Source: Sphingomonas_E sp042693015 | GTDB taxonomy: Bacteria; Pseudomonadota; Alphaproteobacteria; Sphingomonadales; Sphingomonadaceae | Reading direction: 5' to 3' | Assembly (NCBI RefSeq): GCF_042693015.1 | Contig: NZ_CP170544.1 | Location: 744,001-808,000, forward strand | DNA length: 64,000 nucleotides | Part shown: one piece after another, positions 36,028 to 44,371 of the stretch | How positions within the stretch are numbered: position 1 is the stretch's first letter | Layout: the number at the start of each line of letters is the position of its first letter | Made by a program: the position numbers and the translations under genes | Notes under the pieces: model-generated | Databases searched by the model: none | What the model was told of the DNA's origin: nothing | The model's input: the letters and a program-made list of their open reading frames with translations, nothing else

Positions 36028-37398
36028 ATGAGTGCACCCACCGCCGCATCGACATCGACTCCACTGGAACGCGACGCGCGTGTCATCAATGCACGTGGCC
36101 ACCGTATCGCGCCGGGGGAAATCGCCATCGGCGTGATCATCGGCCGGACGAGCGAATTCTTCGATTTCTTCGTCTATGCGATCGCTTCGGTCCTGGTGTT
36201 TCCGAAGCTGATCTTCTCCTTCGCCGATCCGGTGACGGCGACGCTCTATTCCTTCGCCGTGTTTGCGCTGGCATTTCTCGCCCGCCCGCTCGGCACCCTG
36301 ATCTTCATCGCTGTCGACCTTGCTTATGGTCGCGGGGTGAAGCTCACCATCGCGCTGTTCCTGCTCGGCGGCTCGACCATGGCGATGGCCTTCCTGCCTG
36401 CTTATGATCAGGTCGGGCCACTGGCGATCTGGCTGCTCGCCTTGTTCCGCATCGGCCAGGGCGTGGCGCTGGGCGGGGCGTGGGACGGCCTGCCGTCGCT
36501 GCTGTCGCTGAACGTGCCGCATAGCCGGCGCGGCTGGTATGCGATGATCCCGCAACTCGGCGCCCCGCTGGGCTTGATTGTCGCGGCGGCCTTGTTCGCC
36601 TTCTTCCTCGCGACGCTTTCGGCAGAGGATTTCCTGTCCTGGGCATGGCGCTATCCCTTCTTCGTCGCGTTCGCGATCAACGTCGTGGCGCTTTTCGCGC
36701 GTCTCCGTCTGGTGGCGACGCCTGAGTTCGAGCGCCTGTTCGAAAATCGCGAGCTCCAGCCATCGCCGCCGTTCGCCACCCTGTTCAGCCAATGGCGCAC
36801 GATCGTGCTGGGCGCGTTCGCGCCGCTGGCAAGCTTCGCATTGTTTCATCTGGTCACGGTGTTCCCGCTGTCGTGGGTCACGTTGAACGGCACGGACGTG
36901 CCCGTGCGTTTCCTGGTGATCGAGATCGTCGGCGCTGCGGTTGGCATACTCGCGATGCTCGCCTCGGGGCTGATCGCGGATCGGGTCGGCCGTCGCGCGG
37001 TCCTCGGCGTCTCGGCGGTGCTGATCGGCGCCTATAGCGGCTTCGCGCCGCAATTGCTGAATGCGGGCAGCTTTGGCGAAATCCTCTATATGCTTGGCGG
37101 CTTCGTGTTGTTGGGGCTCGCTTTCGGCCAATCCTCCGGGGCGGTAAACGGGAATTTCCCCTCGGAATATCGCTATACCGGGGCCGCGATCGTCGCCAAT
37201 TCGGCATGGCTGATCGGCGCGGGCTTTGCCCCGCTGGTGGCGCTCGCCTTGGCCAGCAACTTTGGGCTTTGGTCGATCGGCGCCTATCTGCTTTCGGGTG
37301 CGGCTTGCACCCTGGCGGCCTTGGGAATGAACAAGGAATGGGCAAAGCAGACGCGGGAGCCCGATCCCGAGCAAAGCGGCCACGCCATTCCGGTCTGA
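36028..37398 (+). CDS. MFS transporter, metabolite:H+ symporter-like
   Basis: 456 residues, 12 predicted membrane helices. The N-terminal signature GRTSEFFDFFVYAIASVLVFP is typical of the MHS family (dicarboxylate, proline/betaine and aromatic acid symporters). GLIADRVGRRAVLG is the MFS loop motif, placed in the second half. Substrate cannot be inferred. The ATG at 36028 has GGAG 8 nt upstream. It diverges from cyoA and converges on the metallophosphoesterase gene across a clear bidirectional terminator. Confidence 0.88.
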   Translation: MSAPTAASTSTPLERDARVINARGHRIAPGEIAIGVIIGRTSEFFDFFVYAIASVLVFPKLIFSFADPVTATLYSFAVFALAFLARPLGTLIFIAVDLAYGRGVKLTIALFLLGGSTMAMAFLPAYDQVGPLAIWLLALFRIGQGVALGGAWDGLPSLLSLNVPHSRRGWYAMIPQLGAPLGLIVAAALFAFFLATLSAEDFLSWAWRYPFFVAFAINVVALFARLRLVATPEFERLFENRELQPSPPFATLFSQWRTIVLGAFAPLASFALFHLVTVFPLSWVTLNGTDVPVRFLVIEIVGAAVGILAMLASGLIADRVGRRAVLGVSAVLIGAYSGFAPQLLNAGSFGEILYMLGGFVLLGLAFGQSSGAVNGNFPSEYRYTGAAIVANSAWLIGAGFAPLVALALASNFGLWSIGAYLLSGAACTLAALGMNKEWAKQTREPDPEQSGHAIPV

Positions 37399-37409
37399 TA
37401 CGCCTTTCG

Positions 37410-37442
37410 CCTGCCGGCCGCCTGATCAAGGCGTCCGGCAGG
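37410..37442. terminator. Bidirectional hairpin terminator
   Basis: CCTGCCGG (37410-37417) pairs with CCGGCAGG (37435-37442); after one mismatch CGCCT pairs with AGGCG, and the loop is GATCA. The 13-bp stem lies between convergent genes ending at 37398 and 37453. T-runs are weak on both sides. Confidence 0.7.
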
Positions 37443-37452
37443 TATTGACGCC

Positions 37453-38775
37453 TCAGCGACGAGCCGCGGCGGCCGATTTGAAGCGCTTGTGGAAATCGGC
37501 GAGTTCGATGACGAAGTCGTCGGCGGCACGGAATTGCGCGTCGGTCATTTCCGGCTGCTCGTGCGGGCGATACCATTTGGCATAATCCGGCGTATCGGCG
37601 CTCAGTTTCTTGTAGTGCGTGGAATAGGTGCTGACGCGGATCGCCGGCTTTTCCGCGCCTAGATCGAACTTCATCAGCCGCATCCAGCCATCGCCGATAC
37701 CCACCGGCCATGCCGACTTCACACCGGCCTCGATCGCGGTCTGGCCGCGATCCTGATAGTCGGACAGCACCTGATAGACCGGGTTACCGAACTTGTTCTT
37801 GTCCGTGCGGAAGGCCTGGCCATGCTCATGCCCGCAGAGCAGAAGGAAGATCTGGTCATGCTGGCTGATGAACTTCTGCCAGACCATTTCCGGGTTGTTG
37901 TCCTGCGGATCGACGGCGTGGCCGTCGATGACGGGATTGGAAACGCGTGCGCCCTTCTGGTCCATATAATCATGCGTGGAGACGATCGTCGGCAGGCCGG
38001 GATATTTCGCGATCACCGACGCCGCCCATTCCAGCGAGGCGTTGGGCGGATCGAACTGCAGGCCGATATGGAGGAAGCGATAGCCGCCGGCCTCGAAGAT
38101 CTGCGCGCTGTCCGCGCCGCCATCATGGCTGGCGACATACCACGGCTTGTCCTTGAAGAAGGCCGTGTCCGCGCCGAACACCGAGCGGAAATTGTTGAGC
38201 CCGCCGGGATGCAACATGCCGATCGTCGTCAGATCCCTGGGGTCGATCTTGGCGGCCGGCGGATGGTTGGCGTCGGTCCACATCGCGTCATAATCATGAT
38301 TGCCGGGCACGACCGAGAAGGGCACCTTGCCGGCGATCATCTCGAACCCCTTCTTCGCCGCGGGCATCTCGACCGAGAGCACCTTTGGCGTAGGCGCGAA
38401 ATGCGCGCCGAAGACGGGATTGGCGACCGACTTGAAGCCGCGCGCGGCATGGCCAGGGTCCATATCCAACGTCTGATGCTGCCACACGTCGCCCAGCGAA
38501 GTGACGAAGGCGATGTCGCCGCCCGCGCTTTCCAGATTGTCCGCCACATATTGCATCTGGGCGAAGAACATCTCGTTCGCATCGAACGGGAAATTCTCGG
38601 CCTTCTGGTGGGTGTAATCCATATAATTCTGGGTGTCGGGCAGGACCGCGATGGTGAAGCTGGTGTCCGGCGCCGCCTCCTTCGCGAATGCAGGCATAGC
38701 CGTCAGCGTGAGAGCGAGTGCCGTTCCAAGCCATGCGCGACGTGTGAATCGGGTGCTAAATGCCATCTGTTTCAT
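37453..38775 (-). CDS. Secreted calcineurin-like metallophosphoesterase
   Basis: 440 residues. The N-terminus MKQMAFSTRFTRRAWLGTALALTLTAMPAFAK reads as a signal peptide with a twin-arginine-like TRRAWLG. Two-metal-centre motifs are present in order: LPDTQNY (DTQ variant of DxH), LGDVWQH, PGNHDYDAMW, STHDYM and CGHEHGQAF. It should be exported and could be a phosphodiesterase or phosphatase. Start 38775 is chosen because AGGAGG lies directly upstream; 38766 is the alternative. It follows the TonB-receptor gene by 14 bp, so the two are likely co-transcribed and may act on the same phosphorylated nutrient. Confidence 0.87.
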   Translation of the reverse strand: MKQMAFSTRFTRRAWLGTALALTLTAMPAFAKEAAPDTSFTIAVLPDTQNYMDYTHQKAENFPFDANEMFFAQMQYVADNLESAGGDIAFVTSLGDVWQHQTLDMDPGHAARGFKSVANPVFGAHFAPTPKVLSVEMPAAKKGFEMIAGKVPFSVVPGNHDYDAMWTDANHPPAAKIDPRDLTTIGMLHPGGLNNFRSVFGADTAFFKDKPWYVASHDGGADSAQIFEAGGYRFLHIGLQFDPPNASLEWAASVIAKYPGLPTIVSTHDYMDQKGARVSNPVIDGHAVDPQDNNPEMVWQKFISQHDQIFLLLCGHEHGQAFRTDKNKFGNPVYQVLSDYQDRGQTAIEAGVKSAWPVGIGDGWMRLMKFDLGAEKPAIRVSTYSTHYKKLSADTPDYAKWYRPHEQPEMTDAQFRAADDFVIELADFHKRFKSAAAARR

Positions 38776-38789
38776 TCCCTCCTGAGACC

Positions 38790-41099
38790 TCAAAGCTTGA
38801 ACTTGAATTCGACGCTGAACATCCGCGGCTGCCCCGCAATGAAACTCGGGATGCCGAAATTATCGCCGGTATTGCCGGCGTCGATGACATAATCTTCATT
38901 GAGCGCATTCTTGAGCGCGAGTTCGACGGCCCAGCGCTGATCATCGGCCTGGCGGACGCCGAGCCGGAGGTTGAGCAGACCATAGCCCTTCTGGAACTCG
39001 TCGACCGCGAAGTCGGCTGGCTGCAGCGCACTCTTGTCATTGTCGTCGTCGAAGAAGAACTTCGACTGCCAGCTATAGGCGGGATTGAAATAGATCTCCG
39101 TCCCGCCAACCGGCGCGCTCAGGAAGGCGCCCAGTGAGAAGGTGTGATCGGGCGCGTTGCGGAAGCGGTTGCCGTCATAATCGCCGCTGGTGAGCCGGGC
39201 GTGATTGTAGCTGTAATTGGCGAAGAGCGTGGCCCAGGTCGTAGGCTTCGCCTGCACCTGTCCTTCGAAGCCATAGGATTCCGCCTTGCCGGCATTCACC
39301 GTCGTCAGCGTGCCGTCGATCGTCTTCACGGTCTGGAAGTTGCGATAGTCGTAATAATAGATCGACGCGTCGAAGCTGAGCAGGCCGTCCAGCGCCGCGC
39401 CCTTCACGCCCAACTCATAGGAGTCGACGATCTCCGCAGGCGCGGTGGATGCGCCGGCCGTCGCCGAGATGTTGAGCGCGGGCGAGCGGCGGCCGCGATT
39501 ATAGGAAAGATAGGCGTTGACCTGATCCGCCAGCTCATACCCCGCGACGAGGCGCCAGCTGAAGCCGCTGAAAGTGTCGCTGGTCGACAGGGTTTCGCCA
39601 TTCGGCGTCGGCTGGAAGAAGATGCCGCCGCCGGTCAGCCGGCTTGGCCCGGTCGGCAGTGTGCCGACGACGGTTGCGGTCTTGTCGTCATGCGTCCAGC
39701 GTAGGCCCGCCGTCAGTGACAGCCGATCGGTCGCCTTCCACGTGCCGTCGGCATAGAGATCGACCGTTTCCTGCTGCGATCCGAAGGTGGAATCGTCGCG
39801 GTGGACGGGCTTCAGCACCGCCCCCAACGGGCCGAGTGCCGCGATGATCTCGGCCTGCGTCAGCCCCATCGGCGCGGTCCGCAGCAGATTGCCCGACAGG
39901 AGCAGCGCCGCGCCGCGTTCATCGAACTGGAAGATGTAGCGGTCATTATTGGCGAGATCGACATAGGAGGCGCCGACGACGCCGCTGAACGCGCCCCCAT
40001 CGTCATAGGTGAGGCGCAGTTCCTGCGTGGTCTGGTCGCCCCAGCTCTCGCCGACGCCGGCGATGATCGGCATCGACGTGCCATCGGGATCGAAGGATTC
40101 GGTGTTGCGATATTTGCGATAGCTGGTGATCGAGTTGAGTGTCAGCTTGTCACTCAATTCCCAGCCGCCGAGCAGGGTATAATCGTCGATGTGGCGATTG
40201 ATGAAGAGGCGATCGCCGGCAAGGCCGCCGAAGCCGCGGAGGACGACACCGCTGTCGGGCTTGAGATCGCCCAGCACTTCGCCGCTGACCGGATCGCGCG
40301 GCAGGAAGGTGTTGGATTTGAAGCCGGTGCCGCCGTCCGGCGTATTTTCCTCGCGATTATAGATCAGGTCGAAGCGGAGGCCGGCCGTGGGCTGGAAACG
40401 CACCGCACCGCGATAAGCGAGCGTTTCCATGGCGTTATAGTCGGTGCCGCCGGCCAGATCCTCGATATAGCCGTCGCGCTTGCGCGCCCGCATGGCGACT
40501 CGGATGGAGAGGACATCGTCGATCAGCGGCGCGTTGGCGACGCCTTCGGCCAGGCGATAGCCATAATCGCCGAAGCCCGCGGTCGCCCTGAGCAGGAAAT
40601 CATCGTCGGCCTTGTTCTGGATGATGTTGACGCCACCGATCAGCGCGCCGCGGCCGAACAGCGTCGACTGCGGTCCCTTGGCGATCTCGATCCGTTCGAC
40701 ATCGTAAAGCTCGAAGCTCGATGCCGCGACCGAGGAGGTGGATACGCCGTCGAGATAGATGGAGACGCGCTGTTCGCCGATCCCGTCGGAGGTGATGCCC
40801 CGGATGACGAAGCCGGGCGCGCCGACGCTCTGTTCGCGCACCTCGAAACCGGGCGTGTAGAGGCTGACATCCTCCAGCGTATCCGCGCCGATATTGTCGA
40901 GCGTCTTCTCGTCGAAGGCCGACAGGCTGAGCGGCACGTCGATGATCGATTGCTCGCGCTTTTGGGCGGTGACGACGATCACGTCGCCTGGCGCGTCGGC
41001 CGCCGCCGCGTCGGGCTCCGCATGTGCGGGCGAGACCAGAAGCGTCGATGAGAGGAAAGCGAGTGCAAGATGGGAAACCCGAATATTCAACAGCGACAC
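38790..41099 (-). CDS. TonB-dependent outer-membrane receptor
   Basis: 769 residues from the GTG at 41099, which has AAGGA 6 nt upstream; the open frame upstream of it lacks a signal peptide. A signal peptide ends PAHAEPD, a TonB-box-like DVIVVTAQKREQSIIDVPLSLSAF starts the plug domain, and the beta-barrel ends with the C-terminal strand RMFSVEFKFKL. The plug retains GPQSTLFGRGALIGGVNI. Such receptors import siderophores, cobalamin or complex organics. The gene is linked with a metallophosphoesterase downstream and a divergent TetR regulator, so its supply is probably induced by the ligand. Confidence 0.92.
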   Translation of the reverse strand: MSLLNIRVSHLALAFLSSTLLVSPAHAEPDAAAADAPGDVIVVTAQKREQSIIDVPLSLSAFDEKTLDNIGADTLEDVSLYTPGFEVREQSVGAPGFVIRGITSDGIGEQRVSIYLDGVSTSSVAASSFELYDVERIEIAKGPQSTLFGRGALIGGVNIIQNKADDDFLLRATAGFGDYGYRLAEGVANAPLIDDVLSIRVAMRARKRDGYIEDLAGGTDYNAMETLAYRGAVRFQPTAGLRFDLIYNREENTPDGGTGFKSNTFLPRDPVSGEVLGDLKPDSGVVLRGFGGLAGDRLFINRHIDDYTLLGGWELSDKLTLNSITSYRKYRNTESFDPDGTSMPIIAGVGESWGDQTTQELRLTYDDGGAFSGVVGASYVDLANNDRYIFQFDERGAALLLSGNLLRTAPMGLTQAEIIAALGPLGAVLKPVHRDDSTFGSQQETVDLYADGTWKATDRLSLTAGLRWTHDDKTATVVGTLPTGPSRLTGGGIFFQPTPNGETLSTSDTFSGFSWRLVAGYELADQVNAYLSYNRGRRSPALNISATAGASTAPAEIVDSYELGVKGAALDGLLSFDASIYYYDYRNFQTVKTIDGTLTTVNAGKAESYGFEGQVQAKPTTWATLFANYSYNHARLTSGDYDGNRFRNAPDHTFSLGAFLSAPVGGTEIYFNPAYSWQSKFFFDDDNDKSALQPADFAVDEFQKGYGLLNLRLGVRQADDQRWAVELALKNALNEDYVIDAGNTGDNFGIPSFIAGQPRMFSVEFKFKL

Positions 41100-41130
41100 G
41101 GAAGATCCTTTCACCAAACCGTCACAATTG

Positions 41131-41176
41131 CAATACAACAATGTATCGTTATTAATTCCGATGCGGGGCTGTATTG
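41131..41176. promoter_or_regulatory. CAATACA dyad sites between TonB receptor and TetR gene
   Basis: ATACA (41133-41137) and TGTAT (41142-41146) form a dyad with a 4-nt centre; a further TGTATTG lies at 41170-41176, the complement of CAATACA at 41131-41137. The region is AT-rich for this genome and sits in the 121-bp divergent promoter, a usual place for TetR operators. Binding is inference. Confidence 0.4.
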
Positions 41177-41220
41177 GAAAGCCGAGACAGTTTTGTGAAA
41201 GGCGTGTGGCGGCTAAGAGA

Positions 41221-41838
41221 ATGACGATGCAGGATGAAGGCACCGAACCCGCGACCCGCGGTCGCCCGATGAGCAGCGATCTCGACGAGGCTATTCTGGA
41301 GGCGGCCTGCGCCGTACTGGCGCGCCAGGGCTATCGCGGCTTTTCGTTCGATGCGGTGGCGCGCACGGCGGGCACGACGCGGCCGGCCATCTACCGGCGC
41401 TGGAGCAATCGCGAAGAATTGCTGCTGGCGGCGCTGGACCATGTGATGCGGGTCGATACCGGTCCGCTGGACGTGCGGCAGAGCTTCGGTCAGCTCAGCG
41501 ATGCGGAGCTGGTGGCCGCGTTCGAGCAGATGGGGCTGGCCTTCGCTGCAATCGTCAGCGAACGCCGCGCCAGCGCGGTCAGCATCTCGGTATCGGCCGC
41601 GATGTATGAGGATGAGGCGCTACGCAAGCTGACGCAGGCGCACCATTATGACCGCCGCAAGCCGCTTCGCGAAATGATGGAACTGCTTCGCGAACGCGGC
41701 CTGCTGCGCGATGATCTGCCGGTGGAAGACCTTATCCATGTGCTGGTCGGCGCGGTGCAATATCGGTCCAACATGCTGCTGGAGCCGGTCGACGAACACT
41801 TCGTTCGCAACATCCTGAAGCTGATCTTCCGCTGCTGA
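41221..41838 (+). CDS. TetR family transcriptional regulator
   Basis: 205 residues. The N-terminal helix-turn-helix (about residues 17-60: LDEAILEAACAVLARQGYRGFSFDAVARTAGTTRPAIYRRWSNREELLLAAL) is typical of TetR/AcrR proteins, followed by a helical ligand-binding domain with no recognisable specificity. It is divergent from the TonB receptor gene, so local repression of that receptor is likely. Start: ATG 41221 or ATG 41227, which differ by two residues; the ribosome site is weak for both. Confidence 0.88.
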   Translation: MTMQDEGTEPATRGRPMSSDLDEAILEAACAVLARQGYRGFSFDAVARTAGTTRPAIYRRWSNREELLLAALDHVMRVDTGPLDVRQSFGQLSDAELVAAFEQMGLAFAAIVSERRASAVSISVSAAMYEDEALRKLTQAHHYDRRKPLREMMELLRERGLLRDDLPVEDLIHVLVGAVQYRSNMLLEPVDEHFVRNILKLIFRC

Positions 41839-41856
41839 AGGCATCCCTGCCGGGGG

Positions 41857-42609
41857 CTAGGCCCGGAGACGGGACAGGGCGGTCCATTCCCCCACTCTGC
41901 GCTTGCGTGTGGCATAGCCGATCGCGCCGAAGCCGATCAGCATCAGCGCCCAGGTTTCGGGTTCGGGAACTGCGACATCGTGGCGGAAACCGGTGAGGCC
42001 GATGCCCGTGAAATCATCGTTCCAGATGGAAATGCCGCGAATATCCCTGAGTCCGCCATCGCGCGTGAAACCATAGGTTGAGGTGAGCGGCAGGCTGCTC
42101 AGGATGATCGTGTCGATCAGGCTGCCGTCGCCGCGGAAGAAGCTGACATTGGCATTTCCGCCATGCCCGCCCGCGAGGCGGAAGCCGAATTCCGACTGGT
42201 CGTTGACGAACATCAGCGAAACCGCGCCTTCGCCGATCGCGTCGAAATCGGGAAAGCCGGTCGGGCCGTTGCCGCTGAGAACTTTTCCGGCCGGACTGTC
42301 GAAGAAGGTAAGATTGCGGCCGACGTCGCCGGCGAGCAGGGTCAGGCTGGCGGTCGGCGTGCCGCCAAGCTGATCGAAATTGCCCAACGGCGTCAGCGTC
42401 TGCCCGGCGAAGCGTTCGCCGAAGGAAACGCCGTCGATCAGCATCACCCCTTCATAGTTCGTCCCCGGCGCAGCGCCGGACACGACATTATCGAAGGATA
42501 TGAATTCGGTGCCGGTCAGCGTCGCATAATCGACCTGGGCGATCTGCGCGTGGAGCCCGGACATCGGCAACAATCCGGCAAGCAGCGCGCCGAGATATCT
42601 GATCTTCAT
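41857..42609 (-). CDS. PEPxxWA-CTERM sorting domain protein
   Basis: 250 residues. Signal peptide MKIRYLGALLAGLLPMSGLHAQ, a beta-rich extracellular domain, and at the C-terminus (about 214-239) VPEPETWALMLIGFGAIGYATRKRR: the PEP-CTERM tripartite signal with the PEPxxWA form common in Sphingomonadales, a hydrophobic helix and basic residues. Such proteins are processed by an exosortase, which is not in this window. Start ATG 42609 has AGGAGGAG about 6 nt upstream. Function unknown; it may belong to the exopolysaccharide or biofilm surface. It diverges from a winged-helix regulator. Confidence 0.9.
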   Translation of the reverse strand: MKIRYLGALLAGLLPMSGLHAQIAQVDYATLTGTEFISFDNVVSGAAPGTNYEGVMLIDGVSFGERFAGQTLTPLGNFDQLGGTPTASLTLLAGDVGRNLTFFDSPAGKVLSGNGPTGFPDFDAIGEGAVSLMFVNDQSEFGFRLAGGHGGNANVSFFRGDGSLIDTIILSSLPLTSTYGFTRDGGLRDIRGISIWNDDFTGIGLTGFRHDVAVPEPETWALMLIGFGAIGYATRKRRVGEWTALSRLRA

Positions 42610-42745
42610 GGGTTTTCTCCTCCTGTAACCCGATCTCCGGGGGCGGCCGGTCAAGCCGCCGGCGAAGCGCGCGACGCCGCGATCACGGGGGCAGTTACGC
42701 GGCCCGCGAATGTTGATATTCTCCGCTGCAATCGCGGCGTTCGCG

Positions 42746-42770
42746 ATCCGCCAACCATTCATCGGCGGAT
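42746..42770. promoter_or_regulatory. ATCCGCC/GGCGGAT dyad before winged-helix regulator gene
   Basis: ATCCGCC (42746-42752) and GGCGGAT (42764-42770) are perfect inverted arms with an 11-nt spacer, ending 11 bp before the regulator start at 42782 and within the divergent promoter with the PEP-CTERM gene. A regulator operator or an RNA hairpin over the ribosome site are both possible. Confidence 0.35.
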
Positions 42771-42781
42771 GGGAAACGTGA

Positions 42782-44371
42782 ATGATGGCGCACCGATCTT
42801 TGTCCGATGTTTCGCCGATGGCGGACGGCAATGGCGGCAATGGCGTGCCTGACGGCGCCGTGCCGCTCGCCCGGCGCGGGGATTTCACCCTCGGCGCAGC
42901 TACCGTGCGCCCCTCGGTCAGGACGGTGGATGGGCCTGGCGGCAGCGCAATGGCAGAGCCGCGCGTCATGCAGGTTCTGCTCGCGCTCGCCGATGCGGGG
43001 GGCGCGGTGCTGACACGCGACGATCTGGTGCGGACCTGCTGGGATCGGCGGATCGTCGGGGACGATTCGATCAGCCGGGCAATCGCGGAAGTGCGCCGGA
43101 TCGCGCGCGAGACCTCCGCTGGCTTCGGGATCGAGACGATCCCCCGCATCGGCTATCGACTGATGGTGGACGGGGAAGCGCACGGCCCATCCGTATTGCC
43201 GGCGGACGGCGGACCTGCGCTGTCACGTCGGACGATCATGGCGGCCGGTTTGGCGGCGGCAGGAATAAGCGGCGGCCTGTGGTGGTATCGCCAGAACGCC
43301 GCATCCGGCGAGGCCGATATTCTGGCAGCGCAGAGCCAGCAGGCGCTCCGCCTGGCAACGCCAGAAGGAGACAGCCAGGCGATCGCATTGCTCGACAAGG
43401 CGGTCCGGCTGCGTGGTGATGACGGGGCGCTTTGGGGCAAGCTCGCGCTCGCGCGTGCCCGTGCGCAGGAACATAGCGCGCCGCCCGATCCGGTGAGGAG
43501 CGGCGCGGCCATCGAGAATGCGGTGCGCCAGTCGCTTGGTCGAGATCCGCGCAATGCGGACGCGCATGCCGCGATGGCGTTGTTGGTGCCTTATTATGGC
43601 GACTGGCTGGCTGCCGAACGCAAGTTTGATGCGGTGCTGGCGATCGATCCGGGCCATGTCGCGATGCGCGATGCGCGGGCGTTCCTGCTGAATGCAGTGG
43701 GCCGGTGGCGAGAAGGATCGTCCGATCGCATTGCGTTCAGCCGCAACGAGCCGCTCGATGCGGGGCTTCAATTTCGTCTGATCTATGCTTCTTGGATATT
43801 GGGCCGGGTTGAGGAGGCGGATCGGGTCGCCAACCGGGCCATGGAATTGTGGCCGCGGCATCCCGGCGTCTGGTTCGGCAAGCTCTGGCTGCTTGCCTGC
43901 ACCGGCCGGCTGGATCGGGCGCTGGCCCATATCCAGGACACCACTGCGCGGCCGCCGCTGCCGCCGACAATGGTTGCGACGCTCGCCGCATCCGTGCGGG
44001 CGGCTGCGGCCGGCGGACAAGCCGTGAGAGCCGATGCCGCGCAGCAGATCCTTGCGCAGGCCAGCAAATCACCCGCGGCCGTGATCAACGGGATGATGCT
44101 GCTCAATATCCTCGGCGATCTGGATCAAGCGTTTCATCTTGCAGAAGCCTATTATCTCGAACGCGGACCCATTCTCGCGGCCATGCAGTGGCGGCCCGGT
44201 CAGCCCGTCGTCAACGATCAGCGCCGGCGGAAGACGAACATGCTGTTCGTGCCGGTTGCCGCACCGATGCAGCGGGATCCGCGTTTCGCAGGGCTGATGG
44301 AGGCGATGGGCCTCGCCGATTATTGGCGCAAGCGAGGAATCATGCCCGATTATCTGAAGCAGCCTGCCTAG
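42782..44371 (+). CDS. Membrane-bound winged-helix transcription factor with TPR-like sensor (CadC-like)
   Basis: 529 residues. Residues about 35-127 form an OmpR/PhoB-type winged helix (VMQVLLALADAGGAVLTRDDLVRTCW, DDSISRAIAEVRRIARE, IETIPRIGYRL). A hydrophobic segment at about 150-167 fits a single transmembrane helix or anchor, and the rest is helical, TPR-like and probably periplasmic (AIALLDKAVRLRGDDGALWGKLALARARA and later repeats). This is the CadC/ToxR-type layout without a receiver domain. The promoter is shared with the divergent PEP-CTERM gene, the best guess for its target. It ends overlapping the convergent TonB-receptor gene by 4 bp. Confidence 0.85.
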   Translation: MMAHRSLSDVSPMADGNGGNGVPDGAVPLARRGDFTLGAATVRPSVRTVDGPGGSAMAEPRVMQVLLALADAGGAVLTRDDLVRTCWDRRIVGDDSISRAIAEVRRIARETSAGFGIETIPRIGYRLMVDGEAHGPSVLPADGGPALSRRTIMAAGLAAAGISGGLWWYRQNAASGEADILAAQSQQALRLATPEGDSQAIALLDKAVRLRGDDGALWGKLALARARAQEHSAPPDPVRSGAAIENAVRQSLGRDPRNADAHAAMALLVPYYGDWLAAERKFDAVLAIDPGHVAMRDARAFLLNAVGRWREGSSDRIAFSRNEPLDAGLQFRLIYASWILGRVEEADRVANRAMELWPRHPGVWFGKLWLLACTGRLDRALAHIQDTTARPPLPPTMVATLAASVRAAAAGGQAVRADAAQQILAQASKSPAAVINGMMLLNILGDLDQAFHLAEAYYLERGPILAAMQWRPGQPVVNDQRRRKTNMLFVPVAAPMQRDPRFAGLMEAMGLADYWRKRGIMPDYLKQPA

